A stretch of 64,000 bases of DNA from Massilia sp. Bi118 (GCF_918697865.1 NZ_CAKKMV010000009.1:1-64000); one strand, 5' to 3'; shown: positions 33,656-43,422, numbered from the stretch's first letter. Translations and numbers: made by a program. The notes: generated from the letters alone by a model not told the origin.

Positions 33656-36154
33656 TCAGAAGCTGTAGTTCGCCCGAGCGTAGATATACCGCCCACCCGT
33701 ACCAAACGGCGTGTAGTTGGCAAACGGCGTATTGCTGGTCGTGTTCAGCGACGGAGGCAAGGTCTCCGAATACTGGTCGAACACGTTATCCACACCCACG
33801 GCCAGGTTCACCTGCTTCGTCAGCGCATAGCGGCCTTCCAGGTCGACGATGGTCTTCGCGCCCAGGTTGAAGTCGAAGGCGGCCGTCGTGCCCGGCGACA
33901 GCACCTCGCCGTAGCGGGTTGCGCGCAGGGTCGCACCCCATTGCGCCAGCTTCCAGTTCGCGCTCGCCGTGATCTTGCTCTTCGGCTGGCCCTTCTCCAG
34001 CGTCAGCACGTTCAGGCGGTCGAACAGGATCGGCGCCGGGTTCAGCGCCGCCAGCTGCGCCGTGGTCGGCACCTTGGTGACTTCGGTCTTGTTGAAGTTG
34101 CCGGCCAGGGTGAAGTCGAAGCGGCCGTTCGAACCGAGGTTCAGCGGGTAGTTGGCGACGATGTCGACGCCCTTGGTCGTGGTGCCGACGCCGTTGATGA
34201 AGAAGCGGCCGCCGCCCACGCCGGTGAAGCCGCGCGAGACGATGTAGTCGCGCACCGCGGCCGAGGTCAGGTTCTCGGACAGGATGATGCGGTCGGTCAC
34301 CTCGATGCGGTAGGCATCCACGGTCACGGTCAGCGGGTCGAAGCGCATCACAGCGCCCAGCGAGACGTTGGTCGACTTCTCGGCCTTCAGCGGCTGGGCG
34401 CCGAGCGCCACCGCCACCGGGTCGGTCGGCTTGAAGGTGGTGATCTCGAACGGCACGCCATTGATGAAGTTGGTCGAGGTCGAGGTGAAGTTCTGCTGTT
34501 GCAGCGAAGGCGCGCGGAAGCCGTTCTGCAGCGCGCCGCGCAGGGCGAAGGTTTTATTGAAATCGAAGCGCGCCGACAGCTTGCCGGAGAGGTTGCTGCC
34601 GAAGTCCGAGTAATGCTCGCCGCGCACGGCAGCCGACAGCAGCAGCTGGTCGGTGACGTTCGCTTCCAGGTCGACGAAGGCGCCGATCGCATTGCGGTGG
34701 GCGTCGGTCGCGTTGGCCGGACGGAAGCCCGGGAACACCTGGGCGCCCGGTGCGGCCGGGGTGCCGTTGGCCAGCACCACGCCGCCGTAGCGGTAGGAAT
34801 CCGGTTCGCCGGCGTTCAGCTGGTAGCCTTCGCGGCGCGCCTCGATGCCGACCGCCACGTTCAGCGGCGAGGCCAGGCCGGCGGTATCGATCTTGCGCAC
34901 GCCGGTCAGGTTCAGCACCGTCTGGTCGTAGCCGAAGCCGCCGGCGTCGAACACGGTCTTGCTGGATGGGCCAATCGAACGGTTCAGGGTGTTCTGGATT
35001 TCGTAATCCATCTCGTTCTTGCCGTAGACGATGGACGCGTCCATGTCCCAGGCGCCGAGGGTCCAGGTCACGCCGCCGGCGGCGCTGTAGTCGTTGACGG
35101 TCGGCGCGATGATCGGCAGGAAGCCGTCCGGATAGATCGACTGGATGTTGCGCGCATCCTGCGGGGTGCGGAAGTAGCCGGCCGAACGGGCGTCGCGGTT
35201 CTGGTAGCTTGCCCAGCCGTAGATCTTGACGTCGCCGCTCAGGTTATTGCCGGCGTTGACGAACAGGGTCGACTGCTTGACTTCCGGCTCGCCGTACCAG
35301 GCGTCGAAGCGGTTGATGGTCAGCTCGCGCGGGTCGAAGGCGGTGCCGACTTTCGCATACAGCTGGCGCATGTCGTAGCCGGCGCGCTCGGTGTGCTCCT
35401 GGTTCTTGTACTCGGCGGCCAGGGTGATGTAGCCGCTTTCGCCCCACGGTAAACCCTTCCAGGCGCTGACGGTGGTGGTCTGGCCGTCGGTGCGCTTGCG
35501 CGAGTTGGGCGCGGTCCAGGTGGCGCCGGCCGGGGCGGCGTCGTTCAGCAGATCGTATTCGGTCTTGTGCACGCCGTAGACGACGGTGCCCTCGCCGCCG
35601 CTGCGGTCGGTGCGCAGGCGGACGTTGACCACGCCGGAAATCGCATCCGAGCCGTACTGGGCGGCGGCGCCGTCACGCAGCACCTCGATGGTCTTCACCA
35701 TGGCGGATGGGATGGTGTTCAGGTCGACCGAGGCCGAACCGCGGCCGATGCTGCCGTTCAGGTTGACCAGCGAGGACGCATGGCGGCGCTTCGAGTTGAC
35801 CAGCACCAGCGACTGGTCCGGCGCCATGCCGCGCAGGGTGGCCGGGCGGATGGTGTCGGTACCATCGGTCAGCGAGGGACGCGGGAAGTTCAGGGAAGGC
35901 AGGGCCACCGACAGCGCCTGGTTCAGTTCCGTGGAGCCGCTGGTCTTGAGGGTGTCGGCGGAGATGATGTCGACCGGCGAGGCGGTGTCCAGGGCAGTGC
36001 GGTTGGCAACCCGGGTGCCGGTAACGACCACGGTGGCCGGGTTGCTGGCGCTGGCGGTATCTCCGGTTTCCTGGGCCTGCACGGGGGCGGCGGCGAACAG
36101 CGAGGCAATCGATAAGGCGAGTACGGTCTTTTCCGGTGCAAATCGTTGTTTCAT
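33656..36154 (-). CDS. TonB-dependent outer membrane receptor
   Basis: This 832-residue protein takes up a bound ligand across the outer membrane with energy from TonB. It has a signal peptide ending APVQAQ, then a TonB-box-like ATVVVTGTRV. The plug domain follows (ADTLKTSGSTELNQALSVAL; IEVLRDGAAAQYGSDAISGV), and then the 22-strand barrel. The barrel ends in a terminal phenylalanine (GRYIYARANYSF), the usual BAM recognition signal. The ligand is not determinable; plug and barrel style resemble receptors used for carbohydrates or peptides as often as siderophores. No partner genes adjoin it. Confidence 0.92.
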   Translation of the reverse strand: MKQRFAPEKTVLALSIASLFAAAPVQAQETGDTASASNPATVVVTGTRVANRTALDTASPVDIISADTLKTSGSTELNQALSVALPSLNFPRPSLTDGTDTIRPATLRGMAPDQSLVLVNSKRRHASSLVNLNGSIGRGSASVDLNTIPSAMVKTIEVLRDGAAAQYGSDAISGVVNVRLRTDRSGGEGTVVYGVHKTEYDLLNDAAPAGATWTAPNSRKRTDGQTTTVSAWKGLPWGESGYITLAAEYKNQEHTERAGYDMRQLYAKVGTAFDPRELTINRFDAWYGEPEVKQSTLFVNAGNNLSGDVKIYGWASYQNRDARSAGYFRTPQDARNIQSIYPDGFLPIIAPTVNDYSAAGGVTWTLGAWDMDASIVYGKNEMDYEIQNTLNRSIGPSSKTVFDAGGFGYDQTVLNLTGVRKIDTAGLASPLNVAVGIEARREGYQLNAGEPDSYRYGGVVLANGTPAAPGAQVFPGFRPANATDAHRNAIGAFVDLEANVTDQLLLSAAVRGEHYSDFGSNLSGKLSARFDFNKTFALRGALQNGFRAPSLQQQNFTSTSTNFINGVPFEITTFKPTDPVAVALGAQPLKAEKSTNVSLGAVMRFDPLTVTVDAYRIEVTDRIILSENLTSAAVRDYIVSRGFTGVGGGRFFINGVGTTTKGVDIVANYPLNLGSNGRFDFTLAGNFNKTEVTKVPTTAQLAALNPAPILFDRLNVLTLEKGQPKSKITASANWKLAQWGATLRATRYGEVLSPGTTAAFDFNLGAKTIVDLEGRYALTKQVNLAVGVDNVFDQYSETLPPSLNTTSNTPFANYTPFGTGGRYIYARANYSF

Positions 36155-36184
36155 CTCTTGTTCCTTCTTGTTGGGATGAAAACG

Positions 36185-36213
36185 ATACTGTTCCGCGTGT
36201 TTATCCTTGTCAA
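36185..36213 (-). promoter_or_regulatory. Sigma-70 promoter of the TonB receptor gene
   Basis: Read leftward, a perfect TTGACA -35 (36208-36213) and CAGTAT -10 (36185-36190) are separated by exactly 17 bp. The predicted start of transcription lies about 24 bp before the ATG at 36154. No obvious Fur-type site was seen over it. Confidence 0.55.
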
Positions 36214-36282
36214 TTCGCCCAATTGCTTAGATGTAATTACGCAACACTCGGCGCACGTCAGGAAACTGTAAGTAACCAAGTA

Positions 36283-36384
36283 CGTCGTTCCCGCGAAGGC
36301 GGGAACCCATGCTGAATTACTGAGCACGCGACGTATGGAGGGAATAGTGCCGGGGGCACTATTCCCGCTTTCGCGGGAATGACC

Positions 36385-36385
<1 letters not shown>
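36283..36385. repeat. REPIN-like paired inverted repeat C (CCCATRCTG subfamily)
   Basis: The left arm CGTCGTTCCCGCGAAGGCGG is followed by GAACCCATGCTG. The right copy is ATTCCCGCTTTCGCGGGAAT. Unlike the other elements the right arm is shortened and merged with a separate perfect hairpin at 36340-36366. It lies between two genes of the same direction, DUF808 and the TonB receptor. Confidence 0.75.
36340..36366. terminator. Perfect 12-bp hairpin inside repeat C
   Basis: GGGAATAGTGCC-GGG-GGCACTATTCCC is a perfect 12-bp stem with a 3-nt loop, starting 19 bp after the DUF808 stop. It partly overlaps the right REP arm, so two alternative hairpins compete for ATTCCC. A transcription-stop or mRNA-protecting role for DUF808 is plausible; no T-run is present. 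Confidence 0.5.
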
Positions 36386-37317
<932 letters not shown>

Positions 37318-37474
37318 TGTTCCACCTCCAATATCAAGATGGCCACATCTTACCCGACGCTTCACGACTTCTTCACACGGTTCAGACGCGATTTTTGCAT
37401 TTCATCCCCGGAAATCTGCATCTCGTCGCTTTCCGGCAGAACAGCCGCGGCACCCTACGTATAGTGACAACATT

Positions 37475-37492
37475 GGCTGCGGTACAGCAGCC
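37475..37492 (+). promoter_or_regulatory. Inverted repeat upstream of the BrnA-like gene
   Basis: GGCTGC-GGTACA-GCAGCC is a 6-bp inverted repeat 10 bp downstream of a TATAGT -10-like hexamer (37460-37465) and 20 bp before the start of the small antitoxin-like gene. The position suits autorepression by that DNA-binding protein. Only the repeat itself is seen. Confidence 0.35.
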
Positions 37493-37512
37493 TTGCCGAC
37501 GAAGGAGATGCC

Positions 37513-37740
37513 ATGACCACGAACCTCGCCAATTTCGCAGCCCTCGACCTGCCGATCGCGCCGCGCCGCCGCGCCCGTCCGCCGAAGCGCAAGACCCGCA
37601 TCACGATCTACCTCGACGACGAGGTGCTGGACGCGTTCCGTTCGCGCGCCGAAAGTACCGGCACCGGCTACCAGACCCTGATCAACGCCGCCCTGCGCAC
37701 CCGTCTGGCTGTGCAGGAGGCACCGCTCGCCCCCGCCTGA
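37513..37740 (+). CDS. BrnA-like antitoxin, orphan
   Basis: This 75-residue protein has a basic N-terminal region (APRRRARPPKRKTRITIYL) leading into a ribbon-helix-helix-like domain (LDDEVLDAFRSRAESTGTGY, then QTLINAALRTRL). This is the signature of BrnA-type antitoxins, which bind DNA and neutralise the RNase BrnT. An AAGGAG ribosome binding site precedes the ATG. The gene that should precede it, brnT, is missing: the upstream neighbour is DUF808 on the other strand. It may act as a stand-alone regulator. A hairpin follows the gene. Confidence 0.75.
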   Translation: MTTNLANFAALDLPIAPRRRARPPKRKTRITIYLDDEVLDAFRSRAESTGTGYQTLINAALRTRLAVQEAPLAPA

Positions 37741-37774
37741 ACCTGCCAAAAACGCAGGAAGCCCGCCAACACAG

Positions 37775-37795
37775 GGCGTACGGCCAAGGTACGCC
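37775..37795 (+). terminator. Hairpin after the BrnA-like gene
   Basis: GGCGTAC and GTACGCC form a 7-bp stem with a 7-nt loop, followed by TTGTTT. This is a modest intrinsic terminator separating the BrnA-like gene from the HU gene. Confidence 0.5.
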
Positions 37796-37799
37796 TTGT

Positions 37800-37835
37800 T
37801 TGGACATTACACTGGGCAATTAATTATGCTAATCT
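37800..37835 (+). promoter_or_regulatory. Promoter of the HU gene
   Basis: A TTGGACA -35-like sequence near 37800 and TATGCT/GCTAAT -10-like hexamers near 37826-37833 precede the HU gene at an 18-19-bp spacing. The stretch is clearly AT-richer than the neighbouring DNA. The start of transcription would lie about 25 bp before the ATG. Confidence 0.4.
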
Positions 37836-37861
37836 TCCGGCTCTTTCAACCCGGAGGATTT

Positions 37862-38146
37862 ATGAAAAAAGGCGAACTGATCGCGGAATTTGCGAAGCGT
37901 ACCGAAATGTCGGGTGCCGCTGCCAACGAAGCAGTGAACACCATCATCGACATCATCACCGAGCGCCTGAAAAAGGGCGATACGGTCGGTATCACCGGCT
38001 TCGGCACTTTCTCGGTCACCAAGCGCGCTGCCCGCAAAGGCCGCAACCCGGCAACTGGCGAAGTCATCAAGATCGCAGCATCGAAGACCCCGCGCTTCGC
38101 TGCCGGCGCGACCCTGAAGGGCGCCGTCAACCCGAAGAAGAAGTAA
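37862..38146 (+). CDS. hup: HU-family DNA-binding protein
   Basis: HU is a small nucleoid protein that bends DNA as a dimer. The product has 94 residues and starts MKKGELIAEFAKRTEMSGAA after CCCGGAGGATTT. It has the HU/IHF signature VGITGFGTFSVTKRAARKGR followed by NPATGEVIKI, the DNA-intercalating proline arm, and a lysine-rich end. It stands alone with its own promoter. HU rather than IHF is favoured by the arm sequence. Which HU subunit paralogue it is cannot be told. Confidence 0.93.
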   Translation: MKKGELIAEFAKRTEMSGAAANEAVNTIIDIITERLKKGDTVGITGFGTFSVTKRAARKGRNPATGEVIKIAASKTPRFAAGATLKGAVNPKKK

Positions 38147-38251
38147 GCCGTACCCTCGCGGCGGGCCGCAGCCCGGCATCATGCCGGTTGCTGCGCGCCA
38201 TGCCCGTTTCGCCGTTGCCGTTTCATCCCCCTATTCCTTTCCCATCCCAGC

Positions 38252-38887
38252 ATGCAGCTCTCCACCTGGATCGCTTTCGTTATCGCCGGCGTCCTGATCG
38301 CCATTTCTCCCGGTTCGGGCGCTGTGCTGTCGATGTCGCACGGCCTGGCCTACGGACTGAAAAAGGCCAGCGCCACCGTCCTGGGACTGCAGCTGGGCCT
38401 GATCCTGGTGCTGGTCATCGCCGGCGCCGGCGTCGGCTCGCTGGTGCTGGCGTCGGATTCCGTGTTCACCGCCGTCAAGATCGCCGGCGCGCTCTACCTG
38501 ATCTGGCTGGGCATCGGCCAGTGGCGCTCGAAGGCGCACCCGACCGAGGTCTCGGCGGCCGGCCTGGCGGCCCACCCCTCCTTCGGCCAGCGCGTGCTGA
38601 CCGGCTTCCTCACCAATGCGACCAACCCGAAAGGCATCATCTTCATGGTCGCGGTGCTGCCCCAGTTCATCTCGAAGGACGGCTCGATGCTGCTGCAGCT
38701 GGCGATCCTGGGCGTGACCATGGTGACCATCGACACCACCGTGATGCACGGCTACGCCTTCCTGGCCTCGTCCATGCAGCGCTTCTTCCGCGACGCGCAT
38801 GCGGTCAAGATGCAGAACCGCTTTTTCGGCGCGGTGCTGATGGTGATGGGCTGCCTGCTCTTTTTGGTGAAGCGCGGCCACGGCTGA
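38252..38887 (+). CDS. RhtB/LysE-family amino acid exporter
   Basis: The 211-residue inner membrane protein has about six transmembrane helices. It carries the RhtB opening ISPGSGAVLSMSHGLAYGLK, the internal ALYLIWLGIGQW and the conserved FLTNATNPKGIIFMVAVLPQ. Family members export homoserine, threonine or other neutral amino acids. The substrate is not deducible. It belongs to a different branch from the ArgO-like protein at 23670 and has no divergent LysR regulator. Confidence 0.88.
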   Translation: MQLSTWIAFVIAGVLIAISPGSGAVLSMSHGLAYGLKKASATVLGLQLGLILVLVIAGAGVGSLVLASDSVFTAVKIAGALYLIWLGIGQWRSKAHPTEVSAAGLAAHPSFGQRVLTGFLTNATNPKGIIFMVAVLPQFISKDGSMLLQLAILGVTMVTIDTTVMHGYAFLASSMQRFFRDAHAVKMQNRFFGAVLMVMGCLLFLVKRGHG

Positions 38888-39004
38888 GTTTTGTATCGTC
38901 AATAACTGTTTCGCAACGATTTGTAACTCGGGTCCTCTCGTCCGTTTCCCGGCGCGTTGTATGCGGGTATAACCCTAATAAAACCATCCACGCTGGAGAC
39001 CGCG

Positions 39005-41137
39005 ATGTCCAATTCGATCCTGAAGACGGCCGTAGTGCTGGCCTTTACCACCTTCTCCGCACTGGCCGTGGCCGCGGATGAACCGCCGGGCCGCGTCGGC
39101 CGCATTGCCCTGACCCAGGGCGCGGTCAGCATCGGCGGCGATGTCGGCGCCGAGATGAACCCGGCCCAGGTCAACTGGCCGGTCACCTCCGGCAACCTGG
39201 TCACCACGGCGCCCGGCGCCCGCACCGAGCTGCGGGTCGGCTCGACCTCGATCCGCGTGGACGGCGATTCCTCGCTCGAAGTCATCGAACTGGACGACGA
39301 CAGCATCCGCCTGCGCCTGCACTACGGTAGCGCCAGCGTACGCGTGCTGAATGCGGACGTGCTGCGCGGTTTCGAACTGGTCACCCCGCAGGCGCGCGTG
39401 CGCCTGCAGCAGCCGGGCCGGGTGCGCATCGACGCCGAGCGCGTGCGCGACACCAGCGCCATCAGCGTGTTCGACGGCGTGGCCCTGATCGAATCCGGCG
39501 GCTCCCAGCTGACGGTCCGCGCCGGCAAGCGCGCCGAAGTCACGGACGACGACATGCGCACCGCCAGCGCCGTGCAGGATGCCTTCGACAGCTGGTCCTT
39601 TTCGCGCGACCGCGCCGAGGACAACGCCGCGTCAAGCCGCTACGTGACTTCGGAGATGACCGGCTACGAAGACCTCGACCGCTACGGCCGCTGGCAGTCC
39701 GACAGCGAGTACGGCCCGTTGTGGACCCCGGCCGTGGCCGCCGACTGGGTGCCCTACCGCGACGGCAGCTGGACCTGGATCGATCCCTGGGGCTGGACCT
39801 GGGTCGACAACGCGCCCTGGGGCTATGCGCCCTTCCACTACGGACGCTGGGTCTACGTCAACCGCCACTGGGCCTGGGCGCCCGGCGGCCGCGCCGAACG
39901 ACTCGTTTGGGCGCCGGCGCTGGTCGGCTGGGTCGGCGGCGTCGACTGGAACATCACCTTCCGCGACCGCAGCCGCCGTCCGGGCTTCGGCTGGTACCCG
40001 CTGACGCCGCACGACCGCTACGTGCCGTCCTACCACGTGTCCGAAGACCGCCTGCGCTGGCTGAACCACCACGTGCGGCCCGACCCGCGCCGTCCGCGCG
40101 ATTACCGTCCGCACGGACTGACCGTGGTGCCGCAGGACCGCTTCGGCCCCGGCGGCCGGGTCAACGTGCCGAAGGCGCCGATCGCCACCGTGCCGCCGGC
40201 CATGTCGCATAACGGCAAGAACATGGACATCCCGACCGCCAGCGCGCCGCCGGCGCCGCCCGAGCGTCCGCACCGCGCCAACGTGGCCGACCGCAATGGC
40301 GACGGCCGCCCGGACCGTCCGCAGCTGCCGCGCATCGACCGCAACGGCGATGGCCGCCCGGACCGCTTCGACGGCAATCGTGCCGACCGTAATGGCGATG
40401 GGCGTCCGGACCGGATCGACGGCAACCGTGCGGACCGCAACGGCAACGGCGTGCCGGACCGGATCGAAACCGCCCGCGTCGAGCGCGATGGTTTTGTGCG
40501 TCCGCATCCGCAGCCGGGCGTCGTGCAGCAGGCGCCGGGCACGGTGCCGCCGGCGGTGCAGGTCCAGGCCCAGCCTGTGGTCAGCCCGACGCCGCACATC
40601 CCGCCGGCGGCCCAGCCGGTGGTGAGCCCGACCCCGCACGTCTCGGGCACGCCGCAGCCGCTGACCACCAACAGCCCGGTGATCCAGACGCCGACCAACC
40701 AGGGCGGCTGGCAGCGCCAGGAACGCGGCGGCTGGAACGAGGGCAACCGCGACCGGCGCGATGGCCGCGATGGCCGCGCCAACGACGTACCGCGCCGCGA
40801 ACGTCGTGACGAGGGGGACCGCCAAGAGCACCGCCCGGCGCCGGCCCCGGTGTCGATGGCGCCGGCCGCACCGGTCCAGCAGGCGCCTGTGATGGTGGCG
40901 CCCCAGCCGGCGCCGCGTCCGATGCCCGAAGCGCGCTTCGAGCGTCCGCAGCGCGGCGACAGCGAGCGTGTCCGCGAAGCGCCGCAACGCATGGCGCCGC
41001 CGCCGCCCGCCCCGGCAGCGGCGCCCGCCCCGGCCCCGGTGGCGCGTCCTGCGCCGCCGCCGGTCCAGGCCAGCGCGCCGCCACGCGCGTCCAACCCGCG
41101 CGTCGAGGAACGCAAGCGCGACCACGACAGCAAATAA
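39005..41137 (+). CDS. Secreted FecR/DUF6600-type protein with calcium-loop repeats and Pro-rich tail
   Basis: The ATG at 39005 opens a signal peptide ending ALAVAA; total 710 residues. Residues about 30-190 form a FecR-like beta domain (LTQGAVSIGGDVG; TELRVGSTSIRVDGDSSLEV). Residues 220-380 are the Trp/Tyr-rich DUF6600 region (YGRWQSDSEYGPLWTPAVAA; WTWIDPWGWTWVDNAPWGYA). Around residues 428-495 come four spaced copies of DRNGDGRPD or DRNGNGVPD, resembling EF-hand/dockerin calcium loops. The final 200 residues are Pro-, Ala- and Arg-rich and probably disordered. There is no transmembrane anchor. A structural or cell-surface role is likely, but the function is unknown. Confidence 0.8.
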   Translation: MSNSILKTAVVLAFTTFSALAVAADEPPGRVGRIALTQGAVSIGGDVGAEMNPAQVNWPVTSGNLVTTAPGARTELRVGSTSIRVDGDSSLEVIELDDDSIRLRLHYGSASVRVLNADVLRGFELVTPQARVRLQQPGRVRIDAERVRDTSAISVFDGVALIESGGSQLTVRAGKRAEVTDDDMRTASAVQDAFDSWSFSRDRAEDNAASSRYVTSEMTGYEDLDRYGRWQSDSEYGPLWTPAVAADWVPYRDGSWTWIDPWGWTWVDNAPWGYAPFHYGRWVYVNRHWAWAPGGRAERLVWAPALVGWVGGVDWNITFRDRSRRPGFGWYPLTPHDRYVPSYHVSEDRLRWLNHHVRPDPRRPRDYRPHGLTVVPQDRFGPGGRVNVPKAPIATVPPAMSHNGKNMDIPTASAPPAPPERPHRANVADRNGDGRPDRPQLPRIDRNGDGRPDRFDGNRADRNGDGRPDRIDGNRADRNGNGVPDRIETARVERDGFVRPHPQPGVVQQAPGTVPPAVQVQAQPVVSPTPHIPPAAQPVVSPTPHVSGTPQPLTTNSPVIQTPTNQGGWQRQERGGWNEGNRDRRDGRDGRANDVPRRERRDEGDRQEHRPAPAPVSMAPAAPVQQAPVMVAPQPAPRPMPEARFERPQRGDSERVREAPQRMAPPPPAPAAAPAPAPVARPAPPPVQASAPPRASNPRVEERKRDHDSK

Positions 41138-41152
41138 GCGCCTGGACCTGAA

Positions 41153-41187
41153 GCGTGGGCAGCCGGCGCCATCGGCGCTGCCCACGC
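41153..41187. terminator. 11-bp stem hairpin after the DUF6600 gene
   Basis: GCGTGGGCAGC and GCTGCCCACGC form a perfect 11-bp stem around a 13-nt GC-rich loop, 15 bp after the stop. No T-run follows, so a Rho-independent stop is uncertain, but position and strength suggest a transcription end between this gene and ybeD. Confidence 0.5.
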
Positions 41188-41243
41188 GGTGATACGCGCG
41201 ATCACAGGACTTTAGCTACAATGCGGGTTTTACAGGAGTGGCC

Positions 41244-41510
41244 ATGGACCCGAAAGAATCCCTCATCGAATACCCCAGCGAGTTCCCGATCAAGGTGATG
41301 GGGCCGACGCACGATGATTTCGCTTCGACCATTCACGACGTGGTGCTCGCGCACGACCCGTCTTTCCATATGGGCAAGATGGAAGCGCGCCCCTCGGGCA
41401 AGGGCAACTATACCGGCCTGACCGTGGTCGTCGTCGCCACCAGCCGCGAGATGCTGGACAAGCTGTATACCGAGCTGTCCTCCCATCCGATGGTCAAAAT
41501 CGTCCTCTAA
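41244..41510 (+). CDS. ybeD: YbeD/DUF493 family protein
   Basis: This small 88-residue ferredoxin-like-fold protein is found beside lipB throughout proteobacteria. The ATG at 41244 follows GGAG by 6 nt; a GTG at 41238 is too close to it. It begins MDPKESLIEYPSEFPIKVMG, with the family pattern of FPIKVMG and a C-terminal LSSHPMVKIVL. A TACAAT -10-like hexamer lies at 41217-41222. The role is unclear; the constant proximity to lipoate genes suggests a regulatory function. Confidence 0.92.
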   Translation: MDPKESLIEYPSEFPIKVMGPTHDDFASTIHDVVLAHDPSFHMGKMEARPSGKGNYTGLTVVVVATSREMLDKLYTELSSHPMVKIVL

Positions 41511-41605
41511 GCAACAGTAATCGACAGTAATAGCGGCCCTGCGGGCGCAGGAAATGAGCCTGGCTTATAATGTCGAGGCATCCCATTCCTGTCCCCACAG
41601 TTTCC

Positions 41606-42307
41606 ATGCAAGCGACCCGCCCTGCCGGCCCGCTCACCACCAGCCCGCTGATTCGTGAGCTCGGCCGCGCCGATTACGACACCGTCTTCGCCGCCATGCG
41701 TGCCTTCACGGACGCGCGCACGCCCGACACCCCCGACGAACTCTGGATCGTCGAGCATCCGCCGGTGTACACGCTCGGCCTCGGCGCCGACCCCGGCCAC
41801 GTCCTGAATGCGCACGCCATCCCCGTGGTGCAGACCGACCGAGGCGGCGAAGTGACCTACCACGGCCCCGGCCAGGTCGTGATCTACCTGCTGATGGACC
41901 TGCGCCGCAACAAACCGGGCGGCAAACTGTATGCGCGCCAGTTCGTGAACAAGATCGAGCAGGCGGTCATCGATGTGCTGGCGGCGTATAATCTGGCGGG
42001 TGAACGCGTCGAAGGCGCGCCCGGCATCTACATTGCCGAAGGCCGTTGCCGCGGCGCCAAGATCGCCGCCCTCGGCCTGAAAGTGCGCGGCAACGGCTGC
42101 ACCTACCACGGCGTATCGCTGAACGTGGCGATGGACCTGTCCCCCTTCACCTGGATCAACCCGTGCGGCTATTCCGGGCTGGCCACGGTGGACATGCGCA
42201 GCATGGGTGTGGAAGCGCCGCTGGCCGACGTCCAGCAGGCATTGGCGCAGGCCCTGGCCAGCCATCTGTCCGCAACGAACAAACCAACCGAGACCCTAGC
42301 GGGGTAA
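41606..42307 (+). CDS. lipB: Octanoyl-ACP:protein octanoyltransferase
   Basis: LipB transfers the octanoyl group from acyl carrier protein to lipoyl domains of 2-oxo acid dehydrogenases and the glycine cleavage H protein. From the ATG at 41606 it has 233 residues. The motif [11 protein letters not shown] lies at 80-90. The catalytic lysine (Lys152 in [15 protein letters not shown]) and catalytic cysteine (Cys187 in INPCGYSGL) are present. The alternative ATG at 41570 lies inside a TATAAT -10-like hexamer (41566-41571), so translation probably begins downstream. It is followed 7 bp later by lipA. Confidence 0.95.
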   Translation: MQATRPAGPLTTSPLIRELGRADYDTVFAAMRAFTDARTPDTPDELWIVEHPPVYTLGLGADPGHVLNAHAIPVVQTDRGGEVTYHGPGQVVIYLLMDLRRNKPGGKLYARQFVNKIEQAVIDVLAAYNLAGERVEGAPGIYIAEGRCRGAKIAALGLKVRGNGCTYHGVSLNVAMDLSPFTWINPCGYSGLATVDMRSMGVEAPLADVQQALAQALASHLSATNKPTETLAG

Positions 42308-42314
42308 AGAGCAC

Positions 42315-43307
42315 ATGACTTCCGAAATCGATACCGGCAACGCCGCAGAAGCTGCCTACAACGCCAGCGCCAAGCAGAAGGGCGCGGACAAGACCTCGCG
42401 CATCCCGATCAAGATCGTGCCGATCGAGCAGCACGAGCGCCTGAAAAAGCCGGACTGGATCCGCGTGAAGGCCGCCACCGCCTCCTCGCGCTTCTACGAG
42501 ATCAAGGACATCCTGCGCGCGAATAACCTCGTCACCGTCTGCGAAGAAGCCAGCTGCCCGAACATCGGCGAATGCTTCGGCAAGGGCACCGCCACCTTCA
42601 TGATCATGGGCGACAAGTGCACCCGCCGCTGCCCGTTCTGCGACGTCGGCCACGGCCGTCCGGATCCGCTGGACGTCAACGAGCCGGGCAACCTGGCCAA
42701 GACCATCGCCGACCTGCGCCTGTCCTACGTGGTGATCACCTCGGTCGACCGCGACGACCTGCGCGACGGCGGCGCCGGCCACTTCGTCGAGTGCATCACC
42801 AAGACCCGCGCCCTGTCCCCGAACACCAAGATCGAAGTGCTGGTGCCGGACTTCCGCGGCCGCCTGGAAAAGGCCCTGAACATCTTCGCCGATGGCCTGC
42901 CGGACGTCATGAACCACAACCTGGAAACCGTGCCGCGCCTGTACAAGGAAGCGCGCCCGGGCGCCGACTACCAGCACTCGCTCGAGCTGCTGAAGCAGTT
43001 CAAGGCCAAGTATCCAAGCGCCGTGACGAAATCCGGCCTGATGGTGGGCCTGGGCGAGACCGACGAGGAGATCCTCGAAGTCATGCGCGACATGCGCGCC
43101 CACGACATCGATATGCTGACCATCGGCCAGTACCTGGCGCCGTCGAACTCGCACCTGCCGGTGCGCCGCTACGTGCATCCGGACACCTTCAAGATGTTCG
43201 AAGAGAAGGCCTATGAGATGGGCTTCGTGCACGCCGCCGTGGGTGCGATGGTGCGTTCTTCGTACCATGCGGACCAGCAGGCGCATGAGGCGGGTGTGGC
43301 GGCCTGA
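42315..43307 (+). CDS. lipA: Lipoyl synthase
   Basis: LipA is the radical SAM enzyme that inserts two sulfurs into protein-bound octanoyl groups. The 330-residue protein shows both iron-sulfur cluster motifs: the auxiliary cluster cysteines Cys76, Cys81 and Cys87 ([12 protein letters not shown]) and the SAM cluster Cys102, Cys106 and Cys109 (CTRRCPFC). It also has the family-typical late sequence [16 protein letters not shown]. With lipB it completes de novo lipoate assembly. The serine (RSSYHAD near the end) that ligates the auxiliary cluster is present. Confidence 0.97.
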   Translation: MTSEIDTGNAAEAAYNASAKQKGADKTSRIPIKIVPIEQHERLKKPDWIRVKAATASSRFYEIKDILRANNLVTVCEEASCPNIGECFGKGTATFMIMGDKCTRRCPFCDVGHGRPDPLDVNEPGNLAKTIADLRLSYVVITSVDRDDLRDGGAGHFVECITKTRALSPNTKIEVLVPDFRGRLEKALNIFADGLPDVMNHNLETVPRLYKEARPGADYQHSLELLKQFKAKYPSAVTKSGLMVGLGETDEEILEVMRDMRAHDIDMLTIGQYLAPSNSHLPVRRYVHPDTFKMFEEKAYEMGFVHAAVGAMVRSSYHADQQAHEAGVAA

Positions 43308-43317
43308 TTTTCATTAA

Positions 43318-43397
43318 CGTCGTCCTCGCGAAAGCGGGGACCCATACGCCGCGTGACTAGTGGCTCAGTATGGGTTCCCGCTTTCGCGGGAACGACG
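43318..43397. repeat. REPIN-like paired inverted repeat D (CCCATRCTG subfamily)
   Basis: The left arm CGTCGTCCTCGCGAAAGCGG and the inverted right arm CCCGCTTTCGCGGGAACGACG flank a centre with CCCATACGCC and CAGTATGGG. It lies between converging lipA and the secretin gene at the end of the pilus operon. Confidence 0.85.
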
Positions 43398-43422
43398 TGG
43401 TAAGCGTGGGAACCGCGTGTTT

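Noticed and set aside
33638..35452. Long rightward open frame opposite the TonB receptor gene
   Set aside because: Composition is Arg/Val/Ala/His-biased with no recognisable domain. The opposite strand encodes a complete receptor with signal peptide and terminal Phe.
40290..40470. Short DNA repeats (CGCAATGGCGACGGCC-like) as a CRISPR or minisatellite
   Set aside because: They are in frame and encode the DRNGDGRPD calcium-loop repeats. Spacing varies, and no leader or cas genes are present.
39632..41185. Leftward frame opposite the DUF6600 gene
   Set aside because: It mirrors the repeats of the coding strand and has no start signals or domain; it is a shadow.
41570..41605. ATG at 41570 as the lipB start
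   Set aside because: It lies within a TATAAT hexamer that is more likely the -10 element, and it adds an N-terminal lead not typical of LipB.
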